Assembly: GCA_031288475.1 (NCBI GenBank)
Contig: JAITRJ010000001.1
Location: 1-38,600, forward strand
DNA from: Helicobacteraceae bacterium
GTDB lineage: Bacteria > Campylobacterota > Campylobacteria > Campylobacterales > SZUA-545
Direction: 5' to 3'
Length of the DNA stretch: 38,600 nucleotides
Below the pieces are notes generated by a model, which saw only the letters and a program-made list of their open reading frames with translations, was not told the origin of the DNA and ran no database searches. Both the position numbers and the translations under genes were made by a program. Within the stretch, counting starts at the first letter, position 1, and each line of letters starts with the position of its first letter. Positions 1 to 7,597 of the stretch are shown here, piece after piece.

Positions 1-354
1 CTCTTTGAAATCCTGCTGCAAAAGTTGGGCATTCCTTCCGTGCCAACCCGGAAGAGACTTGACCACAAGGCGCACTGGATTCTGCTGGAAGCCATCCAGT
101 CCGCGCCGGAAAATCGCCCAAAATTGATGAAGGAATTTCTCAAGAAGTGGTACGCTTCCATGCGCGGCTGCGCCTGGTACGGCCTGCACACCAAGCGCCC
201 GGATCGCTTCCGGGGCTACTGGTGCTTCGAGGCGGGACTCGTGACCTATCTCTGGCAAATCGACGACAGCAGCTACCGCAACCTGCCGTTCTACCCCAAA
301 GACCTCGTGGATTGGGCCAGACGCGACGGCATGGAGTTCATTCCCTGGGGGTAA
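1..354 (+). CDS. PoNi-like (DUF1911) immunity protein, C-terminal part
   Basis: The reading frame is open from base 1, so this is the 3' part of a gene that begins upstream of the window; about 117 residues are visible. The segment YWCFEAGLVTYLWQIDDSS followed by FYPKDLVDWARRDG matches what I know of the C-terminal DUF1911 domain of PoNi proteins, which neutralise PoNe DNase toxins delivered by type VI or other contact-dependent secretion systems. The protein is probably cytoplasmic; no membrane segment is visible. It is followed without a gap by a small ORF and then a DUF3396 gene, another T6SS immunity family, which supports an effector/immunity cassette. The GC-rich codon use differs from the rest of the window. 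The family call comes from motif memory, and no toxin gene is visible to pair with it. Confidence 0.6.
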   Translation, partial: LFEILLQKLGIPSVPTRKRLDHKAHWILLEAIQSAPENRPKLMKEFLKKWYASMRGCAWYGLHTKRPDRFRGYWCFEAGLVTYLWQIDDSSYRNLPFYPKDLVDWARRDGMEFIPWG

Positions 355-618
355 TTGGTGGCTATCCTTCTCCCATACGGCGCTTGCGGCGCACAACCCG
401 CTGATGCCAAGACTGGGGCAGTCACCTTGCCGAAAACCAACGGCAAGTCTGGCGTTGTCAAAGGTTGCCGCGTCGCCCTGTTTCGCTATCCCGAAGATGT
501 GGCGGTCGATCCGAAGGATGATAAAAAACAGGATAAGAAGGAAGAGCCTTCGTCCAAACCTGCCGACAAGACTGTCGACAAAAAAAGCCATAAATCAAAA
601 ATTGGGAAGCCTAAATGA
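355..618 (+). CDS. small Lys-rich protein of unknown function
   Basis: I do not recognise this 87-residue ORF. It begins with TTG (or GTG at 358) directly after the TAA of the preceding gene and in the same frame, and it ends in an ATGA overlap with the DUF3396 gene, so it sits in an operon-like array. The first dozen residues are hydrophobic with a Cys near position 11 (LPYGAC), vaguely like a truncated lipoprotein signal. The C-terminal half is a run of Lys, Asp, Glu and Pro and is likely disordered. It may be a small secreted or lipoprotein partner of the flanking immunity genes, or a gene that has lost its true 5' end. The position is clear; the function is not. Confidence 0.4.
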   Translation: MVAILLPYGACGAQPADAKTGAVTLPKTNGKSGVVKGCRVALFRYPEDVAVDPKDDKKQDKKEEPSSKPADKTVDKKSHKSKIGKPK

Positions 619-1928
619 GCACAGCCGAACTTTATCTCACGCAAGAGGAAATCGAGGAATTCATCGCGAATACACGTTGGTATTATCGTGAGCACGAGAT
701 GTACTCCTATGGCTATGAAGGCGCGCTATATGGCGTATGTCCCTTCATTACCTTCTACCTCTACCACGGGAAAGAGGATTTCCTGCCGCTCTGCCACGAG
801 GCGATCGAACTGCACCAGGAGTTGCAGACGCTGATCGACGCGCCCTACCAGTTGGTTTACAACGACAAGACAGGAAACTGGGTCAAGGCCACGCCGGAAA
901 AGCTGGGCCGTGATCTGCTGCGGGAACACGCCCAACTGGACGCCAAGGCGGGCAAGGATTTTATTGTGGCGGCGACCGATCAGGAAAGTCGCGGCGATTC
1001 CGCCTGCTGGGCGATTTCCGCATGGATTACGCGCTATCGCTGGAGGTACAGCACGATCAAGATCACTTTTCGCGACAGGTGGTATCGCCAGAACAAGAGT
1101 GTCTGGCATCGTTTCGTCGAGAAATGGCTGAACCGCCTGCAACCGGAACAGTGTTACAGTGGCTACGAAATCGGCACGACCACGACGGGACCCATGGGCG
1201 CTTATGAAAGCGACGTGATGGAGCGTATCTGCGCCGATTATTTCTACGGACTGGACATCGACCATCCGCAAAAGATGGGCTACCATCGGCATGACAATGA
1301 AGATGGGCGTATCGATTATGCCGCACTTGGCGCGGGCCTGCGTACCCCCACCTGGAGCTTCCTCCTTTCCCCGCTCTGGCGCGGCAAACTGGGCAAAAGC
1401 ATTGGGGAAGTCAAAGCCGCGTTGCGCCACCCGGACATCCTTGTTACCGAGATTCCCTATCCGCGCGGTCAGCACAATCCGCATGGCGAACCCGCCCTGT
1501 GGATTCAGTTGGGCAAATTGAACCTCTACCCCGTTGACGAAGGCGTGCCGGAACTGCCGACGCTTGCCAACCGGCTGATCCGCCCGATTCGCTGCAATCT
1601 GCTGCAACTGTATACCCTCGATCCATGGGCGGACGACCCGAACCCGCGTTTTGACGAAGAGAACAGTCCCCGCTGGATGGCGCGTTTCGACGAGGACAGC
1701 GACTGGCCGAACAAGGAATCGCGCCAGAAGCCGCCGCCACCGAAAGAGGCGGAATTGCCCGTTTCCCTGCAATGCGAAGCGGGCCGCCCCTGCCCGCGCT
1801 CCGGCTACTGGTGGACGCCCGCCCGCCCGAAGTCGCGGCAAAAGTTCAACCAGGGCGAAATCCTGCCGGAAGTCGAATCCGTCACGCACGGAACGATTTT
1901 CTGGCACTGGGATGCAAATCAGGGCTGA
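615..1928 (+). CDS. DUF3396 family (type VI immunity family) protein
   Basis: This is a 437-residue ORF whose composition and segments (ALYGVCPFITFYLYHGKE near the N-terminus, TTTTGPMGAYE in the middle, PRSGYWWTPARP near the C-terminus) resemble DUF3396 proteins, which are annotated as a type VI secretion immunity family. The segment CPRSGYWWTPA is the most family-like feature. No signal peptide is evident, so it probably acts in the cytoplasm. The start ATG overlaps the stop of the small upstream ORF. Downstream the DNA runs straight into a frameshifted VgrG fragment, consistent with a T6SS spike/effector/immunity cassette. The region is clearly richer in GC than the genes after 2.3 kb. A cognate toxin is not visible, so the protein may be an orphan immunity gene. 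Confidence 0.65.
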   Translation: MSTAELYLTQEEIEEFIANTRWYYREHEMYSYGYEGALYGVCPFITFYLYHGKEDFLPLCHEAIELHQELQTLIDAPYQLVYNDKTGNWVKATPEKLGRDLLREHAQLDAKAGKDFIVAATDQESRGDSACWAISAWITRYRWRYSTIKITFRDRWYRQNKSVWHRFVEKWLNRLQPEQCYSGYEIGTTTTGPMGAYESDVMERICADYFYGLDIDHPQKMGYHRHDNEDGRIDYAALGAGLRTPTWSFLLSPLWRGKLGKSIGEVKAALRHPDILVTEIPYPRGQHNPHGEPALWIQLGKLNLYPVDEGVPELPTLANRLIRPIRCNLLQLYTLDPWADDPNPRFDEENSPRWMARFDEDSDWPNKESRQKPPPPKEAELPVSLQCEAGRPCPRSGYWWTPARPKSRQKFNQGEILPEVESVTHGTIFWHWDANQG

Positions 1929-2225
1929 CGACCCGAAAGTGGGCGGCGCGGAAACTGACCACGGGGCGATACGTCACGCGCGACTACGACTACACCCGTC
2001 CGAAGAGCGAACTCCAGACGGCGCACACCGACCCGCGCCCCACAGCGAACAATGAGGGCGAGATCCACGACTGGCACCTGGCGGCACTACGCGCAGCCGA
2101 AGGCGGGCCGAATCAGGCCGGAAGAAGAAGGCGTCCATCTGGCGCGCCTGCGCATGGAAAGCCTGAGAAGTCCGGGAAACCGGGCGCATGGCTACAGATT
2201 CAAATTATTCAACAGCCATTTCTAG
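1929..2225 (+). pseudogene. VgrG (T6SS spike) fragment, frameshifted
   Basis: Two reading frames together spell an internal piece of a T6SS VgrG protein. From about 1929 to 2080 one frame reads KLTTGRYVTRDYDYTRPKSE and then an HTDPRPTANNEGEIHDW segment. From about 2084 the frame shifts and continues as HYAQPKAGRIRPEEEG and then HLARLRMESLRSPG up to a TAG at 2223-2225. This order (YVTxDYDYTRP, then DPRPT, EIxDW, YAQP, EGxHLARLRMESL) is the one expected across the middle of VgrG. Neither the N-terminal half nor the C-terminal gp5-like spike is present, so it is a fragment. It marks the right edge of the GC-rich patch; AT-rich DNA begins within about 20 bases of its end. Confidence 0.75.
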
Positions 2226-2326
2226 TGGATTTTTTAATTTATAAATCCTGTAAAAAGGATACAGCCCATCAGCACGATACCCATCTTCAAAATTATAAAT
2301 TTCAGCCATGATTTCTATGCGGTTAG

Positions 2327-3007
2327 TTAAACATTTTGAACGGAATTATAATACTTTTTTGGCGTTACGCCTTCGTATTTTTTGAAACACCTTATAAAAT
2401 GGCTCTGATCGTAAAATCCGCTCTCAATGGCGATTCGCGACATCCCGCAATCGCTATTTAGCGTTTTGGAGCGTTTCACGCGCGTTTGAATAAGATATTG
2501 ATGGATAGATATTCCAAACGCCTGTTTGAATAGGCGCAAAGCATAATAGGGGCTGTAGCCGATCTTTTCTGCGATGTTTTTAATCGTCAGACGATCGCTG
2601 TAATGTTCGTCGATATAAGCTGGCAAATCGCTCAGCGCTTCGCGTTTTTTATGTCGATTGTTTTCGCGCGACGCAAGGATTATATCGCCGATAGTTTTTG
2701 GATCAAAGTCTGTTTTAGCCAGATCGTTTAATATTGCCTCAATATTTATATCTGTATCGCCGCCGATCGACAGGATCGTATAGCTCGCTTTCGCCTTAGA
2801 TTCGCAGGAGTGCGCCGCGAACGGCTCAATAATAAACATCTCTCCTTCGGAATATTTCGACGTTTGCCCGTCAATCGTTATATATTTTTCGCCCGAATTA
2901 ACCTTCCCCACGCACAGTCGCTTATGAATATGCGCGGGAAAGTTACGCGCGCAGCCGCAAACTTCAAGCAGTTCGTATTCGTTTTTTTTAACGATCTTAT
3001 AAATCAC
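2327..3007 (-). CDS. AraC-family transcriptional regulator
   Basis: The protein has an N-terminal cupin-like sensing part (HIHKRLCVGKVNSGEK, then EGEMFIIEPFAAHSC) and a C-terminal double helix-turn-helix (LTIKNIAEKIGYSPYYALRLF and SRIAIESGFYDQSHFIRCFK), the standard AraC layout. I chose the GTG at 3007 because a GGAAAG-like ribosome site precedes it; a TTG start seven codons further upstream is possible. Its start lies inside the 3' end of the cupin gene, so the two are probably co-translated and the regulator may control that operon. The effector is unknown; many regulators of this shape bind sugars, organic acids or amino acids. The DNA-binding class is near certain, its target is not. Confidence 0.88.
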   Translation of the reverse strand: MIYKIVKKNEYELLEVCGCARNFPAHIHKRLCVGKVNSGEKYITIDGQTSKYSEGEMFIIEPFAAHSCESKAKASYTILSIGGDTDINIEAILNDLAKTDFDPKTIGDIILASRENNRHKKREALSDLPAYIDEHYSDRLTIKNIAEKIGYSPYYALRLFKQAFGISIHQYLIQTRVKRSKTLNSDCGMSRIAIESGFYDQSHFIRCFKKYEGVTPKKYYNSVQNV

Positions 3008-3386
3008 GCTGTCTTTCCGATGGCGCAAATATAGCGATCATAACCAGTCCGCTATTGAAGGCTTTCACGCTGTGAGGCGTATCGGGCGGAATTAAAGAGA
3101 TTGCGCCCGTTTTGTATTCGGCGCTTAACTCTCCGATGCGCGCCTCTCCCTCGCCGTAAATAACCTCGTGCAATTCCGCCTCCTTGCCGTGCATATGGTT
3201 TCCTATCGCGCTGTTGGGCTCTATTTTAACCAACATCGCGTTTAAGCCCTTGCCGCTCTCGTCGCAACCGATCAGGCTCTTGGTATAAACTCCGTCGAAC
3301 TTTGGGTGCGCAGTCCACGCCGCAGCGCTTGCGTCTCTTATTTTATCGCCGCCAATATAGACACTTGCCGCCTCGAACGCCGTCAT
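2997..3386 (-). CDS. cupin-domain protein
   Basis: This is a 129-residue single-domain cupin. The first cupin motif is HMHGKEAELHEVIYGEGEA and the second is PPDTPHSVKAF, so the His and Glu ligands for a metal ion are present. The AAGGAGT ribosome site just upstream supports the ATG at 3386. The stop overlaps the AraC-family gene, indicating one transcript. Small cupins next to AraC regulators are often sugar- or aromatic-binding proteins or isomerases, but the sequence does not allow a substrate to be named. It is probably cytoplasmic, as no signal peptide is seen. Confidence 0.8.
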   Translation of the reverse strand: MTAFEAASVYIGGDKIRDASAAAWTAHPKFDGVYTKSLIGCDESGKGLNAMLVKIEPNSAIGNHMHGKEAELHEVIYGEGEARIGELSAEYKTGAISLIPPDTPHSVKAFNSGLVMIAIFAPSERQRDL

Positions 3387-3540
3387 ATAGACTCCTTTTT
3401 ACTATTCATGCCGTTATGATAGCGGTGGTTTTGGCTTTGGTATTGGACAAAGTTGCGGTTTTGGCAGACGCAGCTTTACCACTCGCAAGCGCGATCGAGA
3501 GCAAACGCATCGTAAATCCGCCGCGATCAAAACGTAAAAG

Positions 3541-4314
3541 CTATTTTATCGGCATAAAAAATATGTCCCATCTGTGTTCCAGCAATACATCGTATCCATT
3601 ATCAAGCATAAATGCTTTCAATTCATCGCCCTGACCTATAACCTCTTCGTTGTTTTCCGCCGCCATAAGCCCAAACGTGTATTTAGTAAAATCGATTGAT
3701 TTTAATATACTCATCTCCGCGCCCTCAACGTCTATAGATAAAAAATCGATATGGGTAACGTCGGGATAATTTTTCATCAGATCATCAAACGTCATCGTTT
3801 TAACTTTGATGCGTTCGCACGATTTTATATTTTTTTTACGAACGCTAGGCAACCGAGCTTCCAATCCGCTGAACATTTCCGTGTAGTTGGTTCCGCCCCC
3901 TCCCACTTTAATAAAATCGACATTATCCTCCGTTTGATCGGATATAGCGACGTTATAGCAGTCGCATTTTCGATTTTGCCTCAGCCGCTCGAAAATATCC
4001 GGCAACGGCTCTACGCAAGCCCCTCTCCAGCCAAGCCGCTCAAAAACGTAGGTATTGTTTATGCTTAATCCGTCGTGCGCTCCAATGTCCAGATAAAATC
4101 CGTTTTTCTTACCTTTGAAATATAAATATGCTAATAGATCCTGATCTAACTGCCCTCTGAAATTAACGCCGCTGTACATTTGCGCAAAAAGCCTGATAAA
4201 CAACATCGTCGCATTCGCCGAATTGTCAATTTTTTGCGCGATCGCCTGTCTGGCGTGCGTTATTTGCCATAAAGTCCGTTTTATTCTTCTGATCGTATTT
4301 GCCATATCGCCCAT
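3541..4314 (-). CDS. FkbM-family SAM-dependent methyltransferase
   Basis: The protein (257 aa) carries the FkbM pattern: QLDQDLLAYLYFKGKKNGFY followed by DIGAHDGLSINNTY (SAM-binding loop), then WRGACVEPLPDIFERLR, a core acidic block at HIDFLSIDVEGAE, and an AAENNEE segment. FkbM enzymes O-methylate sugars or secondary metabolites and are frequent in surface glycan loci. The AGGAG ribosome site six bases before the ATG at 4314 fixes the start. It stands alone, without neighbouring glycosyltransferases, in a stretch that holds a dead argJ and the edge of a T6SS scrap, so it may be a transferred accessory gene. The substrate cannot be told from sequence. Confidence 0.85.
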   Translation of the reverse strand: MGDMANTIRRIKRTLWQITHARQAIAQKIDNSANATMLFIRLFAQMYSGVNFRGQLDQDLLAYLYFKGKKNGFYLDIGAHDGLSINNTYVFERLGWRGACVEPLPDIFERLRQNRKCDCYNVAISDQTEDNVDFIKVGGGGTNYTEMFSGLEARLPSVRKKNIKSCERIKVKTMTFDDLMKNYPDVTHIDFLSIDVEGAEMSILKSIDFTKYTFGLMAAENNEEVIGQGDELKAFMLDNGYDVLLEHRWDIFFMPIK

Positions 4315-4412
4315 TTGCCGCTCCTCAGGCTTATTGTATAGGAGCTGCGCTTAAATACGCCGCGCTTGTTTAATATTGAATATTTGACTTTATGCGCAAT
4401 TTGAGGGTTAAA

Positions 4413-4850
4413 ATGCCTAAAGAGCTGATTATTATTTCAGTTAAGGGCGGCGCATGCGCTCCGCGCGGGTTTTACGCCGACGGATTGAATTCCGGGCTGC
4501 GTAAAGGAGAGCGGGGCGATCAGACGTTTATCCGATCGGACATTCCGTGCGAGGGCGGCGGTTTTTACGGCTGACCGCTTTGCCATCGCCTCGCTTCCAC
4601 GCTAAAAAAGCGTATCAGCGAGGCGCAAGCCATCGTAATCAACGCCAAAAACACCAACGTGATGACAGGCGAAGCGGACTTGAGGGCGATCAAGGAGATC
4701 GCGAGGCGTATCCCGTTTGAAAATCCACTGACAATCTCCGCAGGCATAATCGGAACGCCGTTTCCCGTCGAAAAAATTATCGCCGGGCTGAAGCGTTTGA
4801 TTGTAACGCGAAAACCACAACGGACTTTTATGCGAATGCGGGCTGGTTTA
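4413..4850 (+). pseudogene. argJ: argJ remnant (ornithine acetyltransferase N-terminal part)
   Basis: Three frames in turn spell the N-terminal half of ArgJ, the bifunctional ornithine acetyltransferase/N-acetylglutamate synthase of arginine biosynthesis. From 4413: MPKELIIISVKGGACAPRGF then YADGLNSGLRKGERGDQTFI and RSDIPCEG. After a shift near 4557: AVFTADRFAIASL. After a second shift near 4600: LKKRISEAQAIVINAKNTNV, MTGEADLRAIKEIARRI and SAGIIGTPFPVEKIIAGLKR. After a third shift near 4797: FDCNAKTTTDFYANAG. The catalytic Thr region and the C-terminal subunit are absent. Similarity fades at about 4850, 130 bases before the next gene. Whether another arginine gene set exists elsewhere cannot be seen here. 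Confidence 0.85.
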
Positions 4851-4983
4851 ACCCGCGATCTTACGAGCCGCCGCAGGCGCAAAGCTACCGTGGTATAAAA
4901 CGCGGACGAAGCGGACTCGAAATCGCGGAGAATTTTGAGGGGGCGTTGGTTAGAATTATAATATCCGCATTTGAAAGGCATAT

Positions 4984-6678
4984 TTGGTCGCCCTTAGATA
5001 TTTTGCTTTTTTTTCGATCGTATTGCTTTTGGCAGCGGCGGTTGCACATTCTCTGACGTTGGGCGTTCTGGATATCGCGCAAAGCAATCTTTTCTGGGGA
5101 CTTTGCGCTTCGTTCGGAGCGCTGCTGCTGATTTCGCTCAGGGGCAAAAGGGCGAATTTCCTCTGCGCGGCGCTGTTGATGGCGCTTTTTTTACCACTTT
5201 TGACCAATCCACACATAACCTCCGCGCTTGGGGCGAAAACGACGCTGTTGTGCGCCTTCTGCGCACAGGCGATTATGCCGTTTAACCTTATGGCGTTCGC
5301 GGTGCTGCCGCACAAGCCGCTTTTTTCAATAGGCGGCGCATACTCGATTCTCTTTGTCCTGCTGGAGCTTCTGGCGGTGGTGCTCCTGCCTGTCGCGTCC
5401 GTCTATTTTGGGTTTGAGATTGAAGCCGCCGAGGCCTCTTTGGCTATGCTGATCAGCTCCGTTTTTTCGGCGGCTGTTTTGGCGATCGTCGCCATAAGAA
5501 ACGCGCACGAAAGCGAATCGGTTTCATTTTTCGCGGCGTTTGCCGCTTTTTTTGTTTCGCTGTATCTCTTCCCCAAAAGCGCTCAGATGTTTGTCTTTGC
5601 CGCTGCCGGCGCGCTTATTCTGCTGCTGGGCGCGCTGTTGGAACAGCGTCCGGTCGTGCCCGTCAGGGGAGGTAAGCCGCCGCCCGCGATCAGAGAGAAG
5701 ATCAAGCGGCAACATCGTTCTTTCCGCCTTGCCCTGCCCTCTCTGTCGTTTGATGGAGGCGCCTTTGATACGATTATCGTGCACAGCGGAGAACGGTACG
5801 ACCTTTTCAACCACAAGGTCAACATCGTGCTTTCGCCCGCCTACTACTGGTACAAGCGCTCCGATATTGCGTTTAAAAGCCTCTTTTCAGCTAGAAAATT
5901 TGCGCCTTCTATCTTCTTCTCGTGGGTTCCTGAGGGTAAATACCGCTACTACGTCTTCAAAGAGACGGAAGGGTATGGTTTTATCGCCTGCGATCCAGAC
6001 GCCGTCAAAAGCAGCCTGATTGCACAAGGCTTCGATTTGGATATGATCGGACGCATATACTTTGCCCAATGCGCGATCGACGCGGAGCTTTCGCCGGTCA
6101 GGGCGGGGGTGTCCTCTATTCTCGCGATCGTAAATGGCGCGTGGGTCGCGCTGCCATCCTCGACGGCGGAGAACGCAAATGAGTTTTTCGCGCCGATCAA
6201 CACCCGAAAACAGCCGTCGCTGCGCATATCTCGATCTCTGTACGAGCCGGGCGGCGACATAAAAGACATCAAACAAAGAAGTTTTATCTATGCGGCGGCG
6301 CTTTTGATTCTGCTTTTTTCCGCTCTGCTTATCGACATCTTCCATATCAAAGCGCAGAACTCCCGTCTTCAAGCCGCACAAGAGGAAATACTAGAAAACG
6401 CTAAACTGCCGTCGACGCTTTTACAATTGGAAAGTATAGAAAAGCGGCTAAACGCCACCGCTTCCGGACAGTACGCGATCAGAGAAAAGCTTTCCAAGCT
6501 GCTGGGATCGATTCAGAACGCCTGCGTTGAGTCTATTGAAATCAAGGATGGCAGAATCGAAGCGGTGGTGCGCCCCAACTTTCCAGATAACAGCGAAGCG
6601 CTTGCCGGCCAGCTTAAAACGGCACTTAACGGCTCAAGGATAGAGGTTCTCAATCAGATGGCGGTGGTCAGATGGTGA
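4984..6678 (+). CDS. GspL-like T2SS protein with polytopic membrane N-terminus
   Basis: This is a 564-residue protein that opens the type II secretion operon. Residues about 4-222 are eight or so hydrophobic segments (for example VLLLAAAVAHSL, ILFVLLELLAVVLLPVAS and FAAAGALILLLGALLEQR), unlike ordinary GspL. Residues about 225-425 form a soluble part, followed by one membrane helix (FIYAAALLILLFSALLIDIF, about 430-450), a coiled-coil-like stretch (QEEILENAKLPSTLLQLESI) and a short C-terminal domain. The tail after residue 425 has the layout of GspL/PilN-type inner-membrane platform proteins. TTG at 4984 is preferred because GAAAGG lies six bases upstream and no ATG is suitable. The stop overlaps the GspM-like gene. 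The role is inferred mainly from operon position and topology, and the extra membrane module could be sensory or structural. Confidence 0.6.
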   Translation: MVALRYFAFFSIVLLLAAAVAHSLTLGVLDIAQSNLFWGLCASFGALLLISLRGKRANFLCAALLMALFLPLLTNPHITSALGAKTTLLCAFCAQAIMPFNLMAFAVLPHKPLFSIGGAYSILFVLLELLAVVLLPVASVYFGFEIEAAEASLAMLISSVFSAAVLAIVAIRNAHESESVSFFAAFAAFFVSLYLFPKSAQMFVFAAAGALILLLGALLEQRPVVPVRGGKPPPAIREKIKRQHRSFRLALPSLSFDGGAFDTIIVHSGERYDLFNHKVNIVLSPAYYWYKRSDIAFKSLFSARKFAPSIFFSWVPEGKYRYYVFKETEGYGFIACDPDAVKSSLIAQGFDLDMIGRIYFAQCAIDAELSPVRAGVSSILAIVNGAWVALPSSTAENANEFFAPINTRKQPSLRISRSLYEPGGDIKDIKQRSFIYAAALLILLFSALLIDIFHIKAQNSRLQAAQEEILENAKLPSTLLQLESIEKRLNATASGQYAIREKLSKLLGSIQNACVESIEIKDGRIEAVVRPNFPDNSEALAGQLKTALNGSRIEVLNQMAVVRW

Positions 6679-7076
6679 TGGGAAAGCTCACAAAGATACT
6701 CGCCACGCTACTGTTGCTTCTGTGCGCGCTTTTTATCGCGCGCGCCTCAATGCAAAGCTCTCTGGAAGAAACCGCCGCACGCTACAAAGCGGTAGAAGCG
6801 AGCGTCCGATCGATTACGCGGCTTAAACTTGAGTGGGAGAACAATGCCGCCGCCAGATCGAACGTCGCCAATCTGTTCGCCTCCGAATCCTACAGAAAAC
6901 TGGGAACGATCGCGCAGACGCCGCAAGGGATCAAAGCTGAGCTTAAGGGGCTGAACGCGCAGACATTCGGTTATCTTACGCGGCAGATCTTCGAATCGCG
7001 GGCGATCGTAAAGGCTATGCGCGTTGATAGAAGAAACGACGAAGCGGTCGATCTCATGCTGGAGATTGTCTGGTGA
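6672..7076 (+). CDS. GspM-like T2SS inner-membrane protein
   Basis: This is a 134-residue protein with one N-terminal membrane helix (ILATLLLLLCALFIARA) followed by a helical, Glu/Arg-rich part and a small C-terminal domain, the GspM/PilO arrangement. It overlaps the GspL-like gene by seven bases and the next gene by four, so it is translationally coupled to both. GspM partners GspL in the inner-membrane platform of type II secretion systems. Sequence conservation in this family is weak, so the call rests on topology, size and position directly after a GspL-like gene. Possible starts are ATG at 6672 or 6678. Confidence 0.55.
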   Translation: MVMGKLTKILATLLLLLCALFIARASMQSSLEETAARYKAVEASVRSITRLKLEWENNAAARSNVANLFASESYRKLGTIAQTPQGIKAELKGLNAQTFGYLTRQIFESRAIVKAMRVDRRNDEAVDLMLEIVW

Positions 7077-7597
7077 GAAGGATATTCGCCCTTTTTATCT
7101 GGTTGATCGTCTTTATCCATACCGCGATCTTCTTTCTGCCAAAAAGGGAGATTTACTTTTTGGCAGAGCGGTTTTTACAAGAATGGAAGATTGCGGTCAA
7201 CTATGAGGATCCAAAAGATTACGGACTACTCTTTTCGCTGAAAAACCCCGAAATCATCTACGATAAAATCCCAATCACCGCCGCGGAGAGCGTCGATCTG
7301 TTTGTTTCGCTTTTTTACAGCTCACTCAGCGTTTCGCCTTTTACACTCTCAAACAGCTTCTCGTTTCTGCCGCCGCGCGTCGATTCGCTCCGCGCCCGCC
7401 ATACGATCTTCGCGCCGCACATCGTTTATGTAGAGGGAACGGGGGCGTTTGGGGAGTTCAAAGGCAGAATCAACCTGCTTGATCGGACGGCTAGCCTCCT
7501 GCTTCAGTCGCCAAGCGAGATACAGGGTCGTTATCCGTTGCTGTTTGGGGAGATGAATAAAACGGAGGATGGGTTTGTCTATGAACATACGTTTTGA
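7073..7597 (+). CDS. GspN-like T2SS accessory protein
   Basis: This 174-residue protein starts at GTG 7073, four bases inside the end of the GspM-like gene. It has a single N-terminal membrane anchor (IFALFIWLIVFIHTAIFFL) and a beta-rich remainder (for example IVYVEGTGAFGEFKGRINLL), the shape of GspN/AsmA-like periplasmic proteins. It overlaps the gspC ORF at its 3' end. I do not recognise a decisive motif; the identification is from order (L-M-N-C-D-E) and topology. It would act in the periplasm on the inner-membrane side of the secretion complex. Confidence 0.45.
   Translation: MRRIFALFIWLIVFIHTAIFFLPKREIYFLAERFLQEWKIAVNYEDPKDYGLLFSLKNPEIIYDKIPITAAESVDLFVSLFYSSLSVSPFTLSNSFSFLPPRVDSLRARHTIFAPHIVYVEGTGAFGEFKGRINLLDRTASLLLQSPSEIQGRYPLLFGEMNKTEDGFVYEHTF

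Noticed and set aside
726-1907. 393-codon ORF on the minus strand inside the DUF3396 gene
   Set aside because: It is a shadow frame typical of GC-rich DNA, with Arg/Ala/Val-rich translation and no family likeness.
2327-3028. AraC gene starting at TTG 3028
   Set aside because: The GTG at 3007 has a ribosome site and keeps all family-like sequence; the extra seven residues overlap the cupin gene.
3387-3540. Possible ORF on either strand between the cupin and FkbM genes
   Set aside because: The translations are low-complexity and match nothing I know; the space is better seen as a promoter region.
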